A stretch of DNA of 64,000 nucleotides from Desmospora profundinema (GTDB taxonomy: Bacteria; Bacillota; Bacilli; Thermoactinomycetales; DSM-45169), in contig NZ_JAVDQG010000004.1 in assembly GCF_031454155.1 (NCBI RefSeq), positions 409,798-473,797 on the forward strand, written 5' to 3'. The notes under the pieces are model-generated. The model was not told the origin of the DNA. It searched no databases and worked only from the letters and a program-made list of their open reading frames with translations. Position 1 is the stretch's first letter. The number at the start of each line of letters is the position of its first letter. A program made the position numbers and the translations under genes. Positions 35,334-44,677 of this stretch are shown here, in pieces.

Positions 35334-36332
35334 TTAAAGATTCATATTGGAGCTGTGGCCGGGTTGCAGACGGGCTTTGGGATCGATGTATTGTTTGGCA
35401 TTGTTGACGGCGGTGGGGGCTTCTCCGAACCCGACCGCGATCAGTTTTACTTTGCCCGGATAGGTAGCGATGTCACCAGCAGCATAGATGCCTGGAATAT
35501 TGGTTTCCATACGGGAATTGACCACGATCGACCCTTTTTCAATCGAAAGTCCCCATTCTTGGATGGGTCCCAGAGATGAGACGAAACCGAAGCTGACGAT
35601 CACTGCATCGACATCCAGCTCTTCCACAACGCCGCTTTTTTTGTCGCCGATCACTGCCTTTTCTATCTGATTGGCTCCCTCCAAGGATAGGATTTCCCGA
35701 GGGGTACGCACATCTACAGTGGAACGGCGCATTTGGTCGACACTGGTTTCATGAGCGCGGAACTTGTCGCGGCGATGAATTACGGTAACCTGACGGGCGA
35801 TGGGTTCCAGCATGTTTGCCCAGTCTACGGCAGAATCACCACCGCCGGCGATCAGGACGCGTTTGCCTGCAAACTGTTGCAAGTCTTTCACAAAGTAAAA
35901 CAGGTTTTTTCCTTCAAACTGATCTGCATGGGCCAGCTTCAGTTTGCGGGGTTCAAAAGCGCCGCAACCGGCGGTGATAATGATCGTTTTGGAATAATGA
36001 ATCCCCTTATCCGTAGTGATGGAAAAAATCCCCTCGTCATTTTTCTCCACTTGAAGCACTTTTTCATCCAGACAAAATTGAGGATCAAAAAGTTTAGACT
36101 GTTCTACGAGATTGTCCACCAGATCCTGGGCCAGCACCTTGGGAAAGCCGGCCACATCGTAAATGTACTTTTCGGGATAGAGAGCCGACAACTGGCCACC
36201 CAGTTGCGGCAGACTTTCGATCACTTTTACGCTGGATTTGCGCATCCCCGCGTAAAAGGCGGCAAAGAGACCGGTGGGTCCCCCTCCGATAATGGTAATG
36301 TCCAGGATATCTTGGGATCGGGTGGTTTCCAA
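35334..36332 (-). CDS. yumC: Ferredoxin--NADP reductase, thioredoxin-reductase type
   Basis: This is a 332-aa flavoprotein with the same length and start as B. subtilis YumC. FAD motif [21 protein letters not shown] motif [15 protein letters not shown], the second FAD contact [14 protein letters not shown]. The CxxC redox pair of true thioredoxin reductases is absent, as expected for this FNR class. It would reduce ferredoxin or flavodoxin. TTG 36332 follows CGGAGGTG at eight bases; the upstream ATG 36374 lacks a site. Confidence 0.92.
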   Translation of the reverse strand: METTRSQDILDITIIGGGPTGLFAAFYAGMRKSSVKVIESLPQLGGQLSALYPEKYIYDVAGFPKVLAQDLVDNLVEQSKLFDPQFCLDEKVLQVEKNDEGIFSITTDKGIHYSKTIIITAGCGAFEPRKLKLAHADQFEGKNLFYFVKDLQQFAGKRVLIAGGGDSAVDWANMLEPIARQVTVIHRRDKFRAHETSVDQMRRSTVDVRTPREILSLEGANQIEKAVIGDKKSGVVEELDVDAVIVSFGFVSSLGPIQEWGLSIEKGSIVVNSRMETNIPGIYAAGDIATYPGKVKLIAVGFGEAPTAVNNAKQYIDPKARLQPGHSSNMNL

Positions 36333-36822
36333 GTAACATGCACCTCCGAAAAACTCGGCATGGGATGGTACCAAGCCGGTGTATGGTTCATAGTCGGCAC
36401 GTGTATTCCATTTTCAGCCGTATTTTATCATGGATCGGGAGAAATCACCATGAACCGGTGGGATTAATAGCGATGATTGTGAAAAGAATTTCGAAGAAAC
36501 AGACTCTGCTTCCCGTTTCCCATTGTACTCTGTGTGCCTGTCTGGAACAAATTTTTAACCTTAGGCCTATCCGCTCATAGGCTTTAAGTTACCCTTTCCG
36601 AAGGGCAATTGGAGGGCTTCATCTCTAAGCGATTGGTCGTTATTGTGACGCTTTTCACCAACTTGTGCCATGGGTGGAAGGGCTGGGGCAGGGGTACAAT
36701 GAAAGCAATAGACCCCTTGTCAAATGGAGACGAAATCCTTATTATGATAACTAGTGTGTTTCACAGTTGTCACTGGTTTATTTGTGATTTATTTAACATA
36801 TACTTAATTGGATGTGGTACAA
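36333..36822. other. Divergent promoter region of yumC and ndh
   Basis: No gene. A TTGTGATTTATTTAACAT sequence (36782-36799) shows one good half of a Rex operator (TTGTGA) and a weak second half, close to the ndh start. This is suggestive only. Confidence 0.35.
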
Positions 36823-38016
36823 ATGGGTCTTCCTAAAATTGTCGTATTGGGAGCCGGTTACGGCGGTCTGATGACGGTGGTCGGTCTTCAAAAGCAACTG
36901 AATATGGCGGAAGCCGAGGTCACACTGGTAAACCAAAATCCGTACCATTATGTGACCACGAAACTGCACGAACCGGCAGCAGGCACCCTGGATTCGGAAC
37001 ATGCCCGTGTATCGCTGGATGACGTGATCAATCGGGACAAAGTGAAGTTTATCCAGGATCGGGTCACCAAGCTGGATGTGGAGAACAAGCAGGTTCACCT
37101 GGAGGAAGGGGAACCCCTTTCCTATGATTACGTGGTCTTCGGTCTGGGCAGTGCGCCTGAAACGTTCGGCATCAAAGGGTTGCTGGAAAATGCCTACTTT
37201 ATCCGTAATCTAGATGGAGTCCGGCTGATCCGGGAACACATGGAGCATTTATTTGCCCAGTACAACAACCGGGAAGAAAAATCGGACGAACCGCTGACCA
37301 TTGTGGTGGGAGGCGCCGGCTTTACCGGGATCGAATATGTCGGCGAACTGGTGGACCGCATTCCCCACCTCTGCAAACAGTTTGACATTCCCAGGGACAA
37401 AGTACGGCTGGTCAATGTGGAAGCGGCTCCGACGGTGCTTCCGGGCTTTGACAAGGAACTGGTCGATTATGCTGTTCAATATCTGGAAGAACGGGGTGTC
37501 GAATTCCGGATCAACACCCCGATCGAAGAGTGCACATCGGAGGGGGTCGTTCTCAAAGGAGGAGAAAAGATTCAGTCCTCCCTGGTGGTATGGACCGGTG
37601 GGGTTCGGGGGAACGCCTTGTTGGAAGAGGCCGGAATCGAGACGATGCGCGGCCGGGTCAAAGTGGACGAATACCTGCGTGCACCAGGCTATGAGGATGT
37701 ATTTATCGTCGGAGACAGTTCCCTGATCTTTAATGAAGAAGAGCGGCCCTATCCGCCGACAGCCCAGATGGCGACACAGCAAGGCCAGCATCTGGCCAAA
37801 AATCTGTTGGCTCTTCTGCGGGGCGGAGAGATGAAGCCGTTCCGGTTCGAACTGAAAGGAACCCTGGCATCCCTGGGACGCGGTGCTGCCATCGGCATCG
37901 TCGGGAAAAAGAAGCTGTTTGGCAAACCGGCTTCCTTCCTGAAGCGGGCCAACGATTGGCGCTGGTTTTTCCAGCTTGGCGGAATCGGCTTGATGATGAA
38001 AAAAATGAAGTTATAA
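36823..38016 (+). CDS. ndh: Type II NADH dehydrogenase
   Basis: This is a 397-aa single-subunit, non-proton-pumping NADH:menaquinone oxidoreductase (YumB/Ndh family) bound to the inner membrane surface. FAD site VVLGAGYGGLMTVVGL, NADH site VVGGAGFTGIEYVGEL, second FAD contact VFIVGDSSL. The C-terminal part (GRGAAIGIVGKKKLFG and the amphipathic tail) anchors it. ATG 36823 has only a weak ribosome site. It is divergent from yumC, as in B. subtilis. Confidence 0.92.
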   Translation: MGLPKIVVLGAGYGGLMTVVGLQKQLNMAEAEVTLVNQNPYHYVTTKLHEPAAGTLDSEHARVSLDDVINRDKVKFIQDRVTKLDVENKQVHLEEGEPLSYDYVVFGLGSAPETFGIKGLLENAYFIRNLDGVRLIREHMEHLFAQYNNREEKSDEPLTIVVGGAGFTGIEYVGELVDRIPHLCKQFDIPRDKVRLVNVEAAPTVLPGFDKELVDYAVQYLEERGVEFRINTPIEECTSEGVVLKGGEKIQSSLVVWTGGVRGNALLEEAGIETMRGRVKVDEYLRAPGYEDVFIVGDSSLIFNEEERPYPPTAQMATQQGQHLAKNLLALLRGGEMKPFRFELKGTLASLGRGAAIGIVGKKKLFGKPASFLKRANDWRWFFQLGGIGLMMKKMKL

Positions 38017-38027
38017 TAAAAGATTTT

Positions 38028-38065
38028 CCACCTCATTCTTTTGAGCGGGGTGGTCTTTTTTTTTT
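38028..38065 (+). terminator. Terminator after ndh
   Basis: CCACC and GGTGG with inner TTC/GAG pairing, followed by a run of ten T. Confidence 0.75.
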
Positions 38066-38172
38066 GCGGATCCAAACTTTCCCTATTTATTTTTTCTGAA
38101 TGATCGGTTATCATGAATAACTAATAAACAAAATATAGTGACATCAATACGCAAACAAGGGGGTCGGGTCAG

Positions 38173-38310
38173 ATGGCGACTCACACAGTCGTAACCACCG
38201 AAGAAACTTGCCATTACTGCAATGGTGACGGATATAATCAGCTGCTTTTGGGCGGTTCGGAAACCTGTCAACATTGTAAAGGTTCCGGTAAAATGACACA
38301 TAAAGGATAA
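38173..38310 (+). CDS. yuiA: YuiA family small zinc-finger protein
   Basis: This is a 45-aa protein with two DnaJ-type C-x2-C-x-G-x-G motifs: CHYCNGDG and CQHCKGSG, separated by 18 residues. That is the whole YuiA family signature. ATG 38173 is preceded by AAGGGGG. It sits after ndh and before yuiB as in B. subtilis (yumB-yuiA-yuiB). Probable single zinc-binding fold; role unknown. Confidence 0.85.
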   Translation: MATHTVVTTEETCHYCNGDGYNQLLLGGSETCQHCKGSGKMTHKG

Positions 38311-38336
38311 GAAATGCCATCCAAGAGCGAGAAGTA

Positions 38337-38367
38337 AACAACCCCGGTCCATAGGACCGGGGTTGTT
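38337..38367. terminator. Bidirectional terminator between yuiA and hemQ
   Basis: AACAACCCCGGTCC pairs perfectly with GGACCGGGGTTGTT around a four-base loop. Confidence 0.85.
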
Positions 38368-38371
38368 TCAT

Positions 38372-39142
38372 TTACAATGTATTCAGGGCATCCATCACGT
38401 CGGCATGGTGGATGCAGGTGAACATCGGCACATCCCGCAAGGTGTAACGGCTGGCTTCCGTTTCGCGCAGTTCCTGCACCAACACCGAGAAATCAGTAAT
38501 CTCATCCGTTTCAAAGGCGACAACGAATTCGTGATCATCGATGCCGAAGCTGTAGGTGGTATTCAGTTTCACGGTCGGATACTTGCTGCCCACCTGGATA
38601 TGCTCGTCCATCATTCCCTGACGGGCGGGATAGGACAGTTGGTACCAATCCCGGGTCTTGATGAAGGGATAGACAAACAAATATTTTTTGGCTCCGGGGA
38701 TGATATACACCCGCGGATTTTGGTGCTCAGGGTCCATCTTGTCCACATACATGCTGCGTTTGGTGAAGGAAAGATAGGAATAGGTAATCTCCAGGTATTG
38801 TCCCAGCCCTGTGTGCATCAGCTTATGGCTCATCTCCTGGAAGGATTCCACATCTTTGGCGATTCGCCACAGCAAAAGTTCTGCATCCGGGCGGATTCCC
38901 ACCATTGAATAGGAAAGAACCATCATCCCGTTTTTACCGTGGTATTCCTTTACCACTTCGGCGAATTCCTGTTTGCCGCGCTCTTGCTCTTCTTGACTGA
39001 GCCGGCGCCAGGCGGGGTCTACTTTAAAGAATACGAAATTGACATACTGGGTTGGCAGTTTTTTCTGGGCTTGACCGCCATCGGCGGATGGATTGGCCCC
39101 GGGCCGACCCATGGGAGGTCTTCCTCCGGATTGTGGCCGCAT
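38372..39142 (-). CDS. hemQ: Coproheme decarboxylase HemQ
   Basis: This is a 256-aa chlorite-dismutase-family protein that converts coproheme III to heme b, the last step of the Gram-positive heme pathway. Recognisable blocks: a Pro/Gly-rich N-terminal tail, YVNFVFFKVDPAWRRL, LSFTKRSMYV, the substrate tyrosine block VYPFIKTRDWYQL, and MMDEHIQVG with the proximal histidine. The frame is open to 39268, but ATG 39142 with AAGGGGGA is the real start. It stands between yuiA and yuiB, which in B. subtilis are adjacent. Confidence 0.92.
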   Translation of the reverse strand: MRPQSGGRPPMGRPGANPSADGGQAQKKLPTQYVNFVFFKVDPAWRRLSQEEQERGKQEFAEVVKEYHGKNGMMVLSYSMVGIRPDAELLLWRIAKDVESFQEMSHKLMHTGLGQYLEITYSYLSFTKRSMYVDKMDPEHQNPRVYIIPGAKKYLFVYPFIKTRDWYQLSYPARQGMMDEHIQVGSKYPTVKLNTTYSFGIDDHEFVVAFETDEITDFSVLVQELRETEASRYTLRDVPMFTCIHHADVMDALNTL

Positions 39143-39331
39143 GCGTAAGTCCCCCTTGTCTACAACATCACCATCATTGTATCCAAACGGAAAACGGGTC
39201 GCAAATCTTATGAAGAAGTTTCGCAAGACCGCCACAAACCGATTGTCACGGGAACGTCGTTTGACCAAAGCCGCCTTTTTCTGTACACTTGTGCTGACAT
39301 GAAAAGGGGTTTATAGACCCGTCGGAGGCTG

Positions 39332-39595
39332 ATGATGTTGCTTCTCCCCCAATATCTGATTTCGATTCCGCTGTTTGCATTTCTCGCATTTGGTATCTCT
39401 TTTATTTTAAATATGATTTTGAAAACGACATGGCTCCCGGTTATCTTGTATGTGGGGCTGGTGGGTGTGCTCATCTTCCGGATGGAGCAACTGAAAAATG
39501 GTGACTATCTGATGCTGACCGTCGGGCTGATCGGGATTCTCATCGGCAGCTGGGTGATTCAGTATCTGCGAAAACAGGGGTATCGAATGTTTTAA
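39332..39595 (+). CDS. yuiB: YuiB-like small membrane protein
   Basis: This is an ~87-aa protein with three hydrophobic helices (LISIPLFAFLAFGISFILNMIL, WLPVILYVGLVGVLIF, MLTVGLIGILIGSWVIQYL) and a basic end. It follows the YuiB layout and local gene order. Two tandem ATGs (39332, 39335) lie behind CGGAGG; the second has better spacing. Function unknown. Confidence 0.7.
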   Translation: MMLLLPQYLISIPLFAFLAFGISFILNMILKTTWLPVILYVGLVGVLIFRMEQLKNGDYLMLTVGLIGILIGSWVIQYLRKQGYRMF

Positions 39596-39600
39596 CACAT

Positions 39601-39636
39601 CAAGCCGCTCCACAGGGAGCGGCTTGATGATTTTTT
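39601..39636. terminator. Bidirectional terminator
   Basis: CAAGCCGCTC pairs with GAGCGGCTTG, followed by a T-rich stretch, between convergent yuiB and the BtuF-like gene. Confidence 0.8.
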
Positions 39637-40441
39637 ATAAGGGGTGATCCGGATCAGGGGGATCAAAACGGTCGGGATAGAGAAGGTGTGCCAGTGTCTC
39701 GATTCCTGTCAAGATTCGCTGGGATGGACGGCAGTACCAACCTTCTTCCAAAATGTGGACCCGATCGTCTTGATTGAAAGGAAGACCTTGCCATTCCGGG
39801 CGATCCATCAGCTTTTTCTTTTTGACACGGTGGATCGGGACACCGGTCCAAACCGCCAACACCCGGTCGGGTTGACGGCGGGCCACTTCCGCCCAATTCG
39901 TTTGGACGCTCTGTCCTTTTTCATCTCCAAAGATATTGACTCCGCCGACCCATTTACTCACATCGGTCAGCCAATTATCCCGCCCTGGCGTAAAAACGGG
40001 TTTGGGCCACCACTCCCAGTAAAGACGCGGGGCAGGTCTGTCCCTGGGGATCTTCTCTTTGATTTCGTTCAGGCGGGTCCAAAAGCGGCGCTCTAAATCC
40101 TTTCCCCGCTCTTCGATTCCCGCCCGCTGAGCCACCCGGATAAAATCCCGGGGAATACCTTGGATGCGATCAGGGTAAAGAACGAGAGAAGGGAGGCCTT
40201 CCCGTTCCAGAGCTTCGATGTTTTTTTCCATCCCGGGAACACTAAGGGATGCCAACACCCAATCCGGTTGAAGTGCTTTTACTTTTTCCATATCAATGTT
40301 TAAGTCCGGTCCCAGACGGGGGAGGTTCTGGACCGCGGAAGGCCAGTCCGAGTAATCGTCCACCCCGACAATGCAATCCGTTAATCCCAGCCCCGCCAGG
40401 ATTTCCGTATTGCTGGGGCAGATGGAGACAATCCGTTGCAT
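39635..40441 (-). CDS. BtuF-like cobalamin-binding domain protein without signal peptide
   Basis: This is a 268-aa class III periplasmic-binding-protein fold of the BtuF/FhuD type: IVSICPSNTEILAGLG at the N-terminus, LGPDLNIDMEKVKALQPDWVLAS, a long backbone helix in the middle and GGVNIFGDEK in the second lobe. It starts directly at MQRIVSICPS with no signal peptide or lipobox, as in the cytosolic-looking relatives often annotated as cobalamin-binding proteins in Bacilli. ATG 40441 follows GGAGGCGAAC. Ligand uncertain. Confidence 0.8.
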   Translation of the reverse strand: MQRIVSICPSNTEILAGLGLTDCIVGVDDYSDWPSAVQNLPRLGPDLNIDMEKVKALQPDWVLASLSVPGMEKNIEALEREGLPSLVLYPDRIQGIPRDFIRVAQRAGIEERGKDLERRFWTRLNEIKEKIPRDRPAPRLYWEWWPKPVFTPGRDNWLTDVSKWVGGVNIFGDEKGQSVQTNWAEVARRQPDRVLAVWTGVPIHRVKKKKLMDRPEWQGLPFNQDDRVHILEEGWYCRPSQRILTGIETLAHLLYPDRFDPPDPDHPL

Positions 40442-40503
40442 GATCTGTTCGCCTCCTTACAAAGGTGTACCCTCAAAATAGCAGAAAGGAGTACCCATTT
40501 TTC

Positions 40504-41067
40504 ATGGCAGTCGATTTGAAACGAGCAACGATCCCCTTTCGGGACCGTCAAAGGATGAGAATCAAAGGGAGACAAGTCGTCCTGCGCCCCGCCGACAACG
40601 GAGACGCGGAGGAATTGCAGCGACGCTTGGCTCGGGTGGTCCGGGAGGGGGTTTATTTGGATGAAACTCCCGATTCCCTGCCTGGCAAGCAGGAGACGAA
40701 AGAGGAGATCCGAGAAATCCAACAACGCGGTGGCATGTATACCGTCGTCGAAGTGGACGGGGAAATTGCCGGTGCTGCCATCCTGAAACGGGGGAGCCGG
40801 GGCATCAGCCGTCATACGGTACGCTTCCGCACCTGGCTCACCCCTGGGTATCGCGGGATGGGATTGGGAAAAAAGCTGATGGAATACACGATCGGTTGGG
40901 CCCGCGCCAATGGAGTGGAAAAAATTAACCTCGATGTCTGGTCATCCAATGACCGTGCGATTGAACTATATAAAAAATATGGATTCCAGGTGGAGGGTCG
41001 TTTACGCAAACAGGCGATTCTCCGGGGTGATTATGTGGATGAAGTGTTTATGGGGTTGTTCCTGTAA
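40504..41067 (+). CDS. GNAT family N-acetyltransferase
   Basis: This is a 187-aa protein. The GNAT core is clear: GRQVVLRPADNGDAEELQRR as first strand and helix, then TWLTPGYRGMGLGKKLMEYT containing the acetyl-CoA pyrophosphate loop (RGMGLG), and NLDVWSSNDRAIELYKKYGF as the last helix. The substrate cannot be inferred; the DVWSSNDRAIELYKKYGF end resembles RimL/YkkB-like enzymes. ATG 40504 has AAAGGAG at slightly long spacing; ATG 40555 is an alternative. It ends four bases before convergent yuiD. Confidence 0.85.
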   Translation: MAVDLKRATIPFRDRQRMRIKGRQVVLRPADNGDAEELQRRLARVVREGVYLDETPDSLPGKQETKEEIREIQQRGGMYTVVEVDGEIAGAAILKRGSRGISRHTVRFRTWLTPGYRGMGLGKKLMEYTIGWARANGVEKINLDVWSSNDRAIELYKKYGFQVEGRLRKQAILRGDYVDEVFMGLFL

Positions 41068-41070
41068 ACA

Positions 41071-41550
41071 TCATGTCCATAGCCAGAAGATCAACAAGGC
41101 GATCCCGATTCCGAACCAAGCGCCCACAAATACTTCAATCGGCTGGTGGCCGAGGATTTCTTTTAATTTGACCCGCGTTTCCTGCGGGTTTTTTTCTTTC
41201 ATATGGCGAATTTCAGACAGCAATACGGCAAAGTCCTCAGCCAATTGGTTCAGCACTTGTGCCTGCATACCGGCCTGGCGCCGGACCCCTGTGGCGTCGT
41301 ACATCACGATCAGGGCCAACACAGAGGTAATCGCGAACAGAGGAGAGCCAAACCCTTCCCAGATCCCGATTGCGGTGGCCAAAGAAGTGACGGCGGCAGT
41401 ATGGCCGCTGGGCATACCGCCGGTATTGAAAATCCAGTTCCAATCCCAACGACGTGTGATGGTGTAGTTCCACGGAACCTTAAGAATTTGCGCCAGCGTA
41501 ATGGCGGTAAGTGATGCCCACAATGGATAATTGTCCAGTAGTTCCAACAT
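41071..41550 (-). CDS. yuiD: Divergent PAP2 family protein (YuiD)
   Basis: This is a 159-aa membrane protein, as long as B. subtilis YuiD. It shows LTAITLAQILKVPW, NTGGMPSGHTAAVTSLATAIG (acid-phosphatase-like SGH block), and VMYDATGVRRQAGMQAQVLN, with the C-terminal GHQPIEVFVGAWFGI helix. The PAP2 relation suggests a lipid phosphatase fold, but the activity is unproven. ATG 41550 follows GAAGGAG with short spacing; the long upstream extension is rejected. Confidence 0.88.
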   Translation of the reverse strand: MLELLDNYPLWASLTAITLAQILKVPWNYTITRRWDWNWIFNTGGMPSGHTAAVTSLATAIGIWEGFGSPLFAITSVLALIVMYDATGVRRQAGMQAQVLNQLAEDFAVLLSEIRHMKEKNPQETRVKLKEILGHQPIEVFVGAWFGIGIALLIFWLWT

Positions 41551-41794
41551 ACGCTCCTTCTCGTCCTTTCCCGTTTCTTCCCGCTGGTTCTGTTTTTCCA
41601 ATTGTGAAGGCGGGATATACAGTCGCGACCATATCTCATTCCCCAGTTTATCGTAATTGAAGGCAACTTCTCCACTCTTTTCTCCTTTTCCTTGACCGCC
41701 AACCCGCCTTTGTCTAGTTTTAAAATAGGCGGTCACATCCGTATGATGACCCGTTCTTGGGCCTGCCAGCACGATGACAGGAGGAAATATTTCC

Positions 41795-43780
41795 ATGAAC
41801 CATGTGATGAAAGACGGAGCCCTGTTCTTACATACGGACGGGAAGGGCAATGTTCCCGCTAAACACGGGCAAGGGTGGGGGCTTTACATCGGGAATATCC
41901 GTTTGATGAGCCGAATGGAGTGGTCATTGGAAGGGCCGCCCCCGCACTTGGTTTCCGGGGAGGCGGACGGGGCGGAGGGTCTCTATCGGTTTAGACAGGG
42001 AGAAGAAGCCGACGGTTTTGAAGTGGGCTGCCATCGCTGGATCCACGAAGGCATCCTGTTTGAGCGGTGGACGTTGAAAAACCGCAGCTTCGAGGCAGTG
42101 GAACAGTCGTTGACGTTTCGTTTTGATGCCGATTTTGCCGACATCCGAACCATCAACCAACAGGAAGGACGGCTGGAAAAAGAGCGTCATGTTGAAACGA
42201 AGGCTTCGGGCCTGAAGTTTTCATGCCGAGGAGAGGACGGGGTGGAACGTTCAATGGACGTTCAATTCACCCCTTCTCCTGCCGAGGTCACGGAAGAAGC
42301 CGTTACATGGAATCTCCAGCTTGCTCCCCATGGGGAGCAAGTGGTGGATGTTTGCTATCTGCCGATCGTGGAGGGAAAGGAAAGAGCGGTGCCCCCTGCC
42401 TTGGAAGCGCTGGCGGATGGCCGTCGTTCCCGTGAAGCGTGGATGGAATCCTGTCCGATTCTGGAGTCGGATGATGAGGATTTGAAGGCTGGCTATCGAC
42501 GGGGTCTGAGCGATCTTTATCTGTTGCTGGTGGATTCCGGTGAAGGGATGGTGCCATGGGCGGGTCTCCCCTGGAACGGTGCCATCCACGGCCGGGACAG
42601 TCTGATCGCAGCCTGGCAATCCCTGATGATCCGACCCGACTTGGCAAAAGGGGTGTTGCGCACATTGGCCCGCCATCAGGGGAGAAAGGAGGATGCGGCC
42701 AGCGGTGAGGAACCGGGAAAAATCATGGGGGAGTGTCAGGCCCAGACACCCGAATACTTCAGTATCGAATCCACCCCGCTCTTTTTAATCCTGTTGGCCG
42801 AATGGCATCATTGGACCGGAGACGATGATTTTTTACGGGAGATGCTTCCCCATGTGCGCAAAGCGATGGATTGGATGGATCGCCGCGTCGAAGAAGGGGG
42901 TGGATGGATTGTTTCCCCCGCCGGCCATGGTTGGAAAAGCTCTCTCGATGTGTGGGGCGAAAGAAAGGAGGAACCGGTTGCTTGGGTGGATGTGCAGGGT
43001 TATGCGATCCAGGCCAAACGGGCTTGGTCCCGGACCTTTCACTACCTGGGCAATCTGGATGATGCCCGCAACCTGTCTCAGGAAGCAAAGGAGTGGACGA
43101 AGCGATTGATCCGGGACTTTTGGCAGGAAGAAGAGGGCTATTTTTCCACTGTGCGAAGCGGAGGAGAAATCCTCCCCGCCGTTACCGGCAGTCCCGGTCA
43201 TTTGCTGCTTGCGGGTATATTGGACTCTACACGGTCCGAAGCGGTCGCGGAACGTCTGCTGAAACCGGATTTGTTCAGCGGATGGGGGATTCGTACACTC
43301 AGTACCGACGATCCCGATTATCGTCCGTTCAGCCGTCACCAGGGATCCGTTTGGCCTCATGATACCGCTTGGATTGCAGCGGGGATGATAGAGATGGGAT
43401 TGCGGGAGGCAGCCGATCCATTGATGCGTGCCCTGTTGGATGCAGCGCGGGCTTTTCCGGGGCATCAGCTGCCTGAACGTTTTGCCGGTCATTCCCGCAA
43501 CAACAATAAGCCGGTTGCCGCTCCCGCGGCTTGTTCTCCGCAAGCCATTTCGGCGGGAAGCCTATTTACGCTGCTGAAGGGGATGACCGGGTTGCGGCCC
43601 GATACGCCTCGACGACTGATTCGGCTGTCGCCCCATCTGCCAGAAGGGGTGAACCATTTGCATCTGCAGGGAATTCGGATAGGAAAGGGAAATCTCGATA
43701 TCCAGATGCGGCGTTGGGAAAAGGAGACCTATGTCCAAGTGGACCGCAATACCACCGGCTGTCAGGTCGTGATCGCCTGA
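41795..43780 (+). CDS. Glycogen-debranching-type (amylo-alpha-1,6-glucosidase family) glycosidase
   Basis: This is a 661-aa protein. The N-terminal beta-sandwich (about 1-230, bacterial GDE N-terminal domain; LYIGNIRLMSRMEW, RWTLKNRS, QLAPHGEQ) is followed by an (alpha/alpha)6 barrel with GLPWNGAIHGRDSLIAAW, PEYFSIESTPLFLILLAEWHHWTGD, DVQGYAIQAKRAW and RHQGSVWPHDTAWIAAGM, which hold the catalytic acids in related enzymes. It would hydrolyse alpha-glucosidic bonds; the natural substrate is unknown. It starts at ATG 41795 with AGGAGG upstream. No signal peptide. Confidence 0.85.
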   Translation: MNHVMKDGALFLHTDGKGNVPAKHGQGWGLYIGNIRLMSRMEWSLEGPPPHLVSGEADGAEGLYRFRQGEEADGFEVGCHRWIHEGILFERWTLKNRSFEAVEQSLTFRFDADFADIRTINQQEGRLEKERHVETKASGLKFSCRGEDGVERSMDVQFTPSPAEVTEEAVTWNLQLAPHGEQVVDVCYLPIVEGKERAVPPALEALADGRRSREAWMESCPILESDDEDLKAGYRRGLSDLYLLLVDSGEGMVPWAGLPWNGAIHGRDSLIAAWQSLMIRPDLAKGVLRTLARHQGRKEDAASGEEPGKIMGECQAQTPEYFSIESTPLFLILLAEWHHWTGDDDFLREMLPHVRKAMDWMDRRVEEGGGWIVSPAGHGWKSSLDVWGERKEEPVAWVDVQGYAIQAKRAWSRTFHYLGNLDDARNLSQEAKEWTKRLIRDFWQEEEGYFSTVRSGGEILPAVTGSPGHLLLAGILDSTRSEAVAERLLKPDLFSGWGIRTLSTDDPDYRPFSRHQGSVWPHDTAWIAAGMIEMGLREAADPLMRALLDAARAFPGHQLPERFAGHSRNNNKPVAAPAACSPQAISAGSLFTLLKGMTGLRPDTPRRLIRLSPHLPEGVNHLHLQGIRIGKGNLDIQMRRWEKETYVQVDRNTTGCQVVIA

Positions 43781-43839
43781 ATCAATTCCCGATGACGGGT
43801 TTTGACCTTATATCTAGGATCATTTGAAGGAGTGGAGTC

Positions 43840-44382
43840 ATGTCCCCATTTTGGATTATGGTGGGATTGTCGTTGGGTTTGATGTCGGTCGGGCTGGTGG
43901 GGTGGGGTTTGCTGCGGTTTTATTCCCGGATCGGCTCTTCTAAAGCCGGTCAACCCCTCCGGAGTAGCCAATCGGTGGTTCTTCCTTCCCTTTCGCCTGA
44001 CGAATGGGAATGGTTTGAGAAAGGAGAGCTAGCCCAACGGACGGGTTTATCCCCGGACAAAAGCGTCCCTTTGTCCATCGAGAGAGAGGCTGTTCCAGAC
44101 AGGCCGGATTGGATTCGTCTGCACGTTTCCGTGTCCCAGTCCGAACCACAAACCATCCGCCGGGCAGTGGGAGAAGGATTGAAGCGATTGGACGACACCC
44201 TTCACGGAGGGGAAGTCCGGGTATATACCGATGGCCAATGGGTCGGGACCGGTGGAATGATTCGGAAAGAAACGGCCGTGCCTTGGATTAAGGGCCTGAC
44301 GGGCCCGGATCGCGAAACCCCTGTTCGGCTCCTGCGCCGTACAGGAACGGCTGTGTATGGGGTATGGAAGGGATCCGACTAA
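43840..44382 (+). CDS. Membrane-anchored protein of unknown function
   Basis: This is a 180-aa protein with one N-terminal membrane anchor (FWIMVGLSLGLMSVGLVGWGLLRFY). The remainder is soluble, with a stretch SLSPDEWEWFEKGELAQR, two strands (WIRLHVSVSQSE; EVRVYTDGQWVGTGG) and a basic C-terminus. ATG 43840 has GAAGGAGTGG. A GGCCTCC/GGAGGCC hairpin follows its stop (about 44388-44408). Family not recognised. Confidence 0.6.
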   Translation: MSPFWIMVGLSLGLMSVGLVGWGLLRFYSRIGSSKAGQPLRSSQSVVLPSLSPDEWEWFEKGELAQRTGLSPDKSVPLSIEREAVPDRPDWIRLHVSVSQSEPQTIRRAVGEGLKRLDDTLHGGEVRVYTDGQWVGTGGMIRKETAVPWIKGLTGPDRETPVRLLRRTGTAVYGVWKGSD

Positions 44383-44464
44383 AAAGGCCTCCACGGATGG
44401 GGAGGCCAAGGCTGCTAGCAAACCTCTTCAATGGGAAAGGAGAGCGATTATCCAGACAGACACG

Positions 44465-44677
44465 AGTACTACAGTTGGGCTTATAAGAGCAGGTGCAGAG
44501 AGAGAAGGGAGGGTGGTGGGATGGCTGCGATCCTTTGCACTCACAGAGCACAAGTCTCGCCAGAGTCACTTCGTTCCCGGTCTCGCTATGCGCTTTTTGC
44601 AAGAGATCGAAGACAGCCCGCCAGCCCGACCAACCCACGCTCCTATACTCGCTTCGTACAAATGCAACTGTAGTACT
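44465..44677. repeat. 213-bp element with 13-bp terminal inverted repeats, copy 1 of a dispersed repeat
   Basis: AGTACTACAGTTG (44465-44477) and CAACTGTAGTACT (44665-44677) are perfect inverted ends. Between them the sequence is imperfectly self-complementary. Its core (ACTCACAGAGCACAAGTCTC, ... GTCACTTCGTTCC, ... TTTTTGCAA, ... GAAGACAGCC) recurs at 58203-58309. No coding frame. It could be a MITE-like element or a structured RNA. Confidence 0.7.

Noticed and set aside
36782..36799. Rex operator before ndh
   Set aside because: Only one half site (TTGTGA) matches; the other half is poor. Kept as a remark, not as a claimed site.
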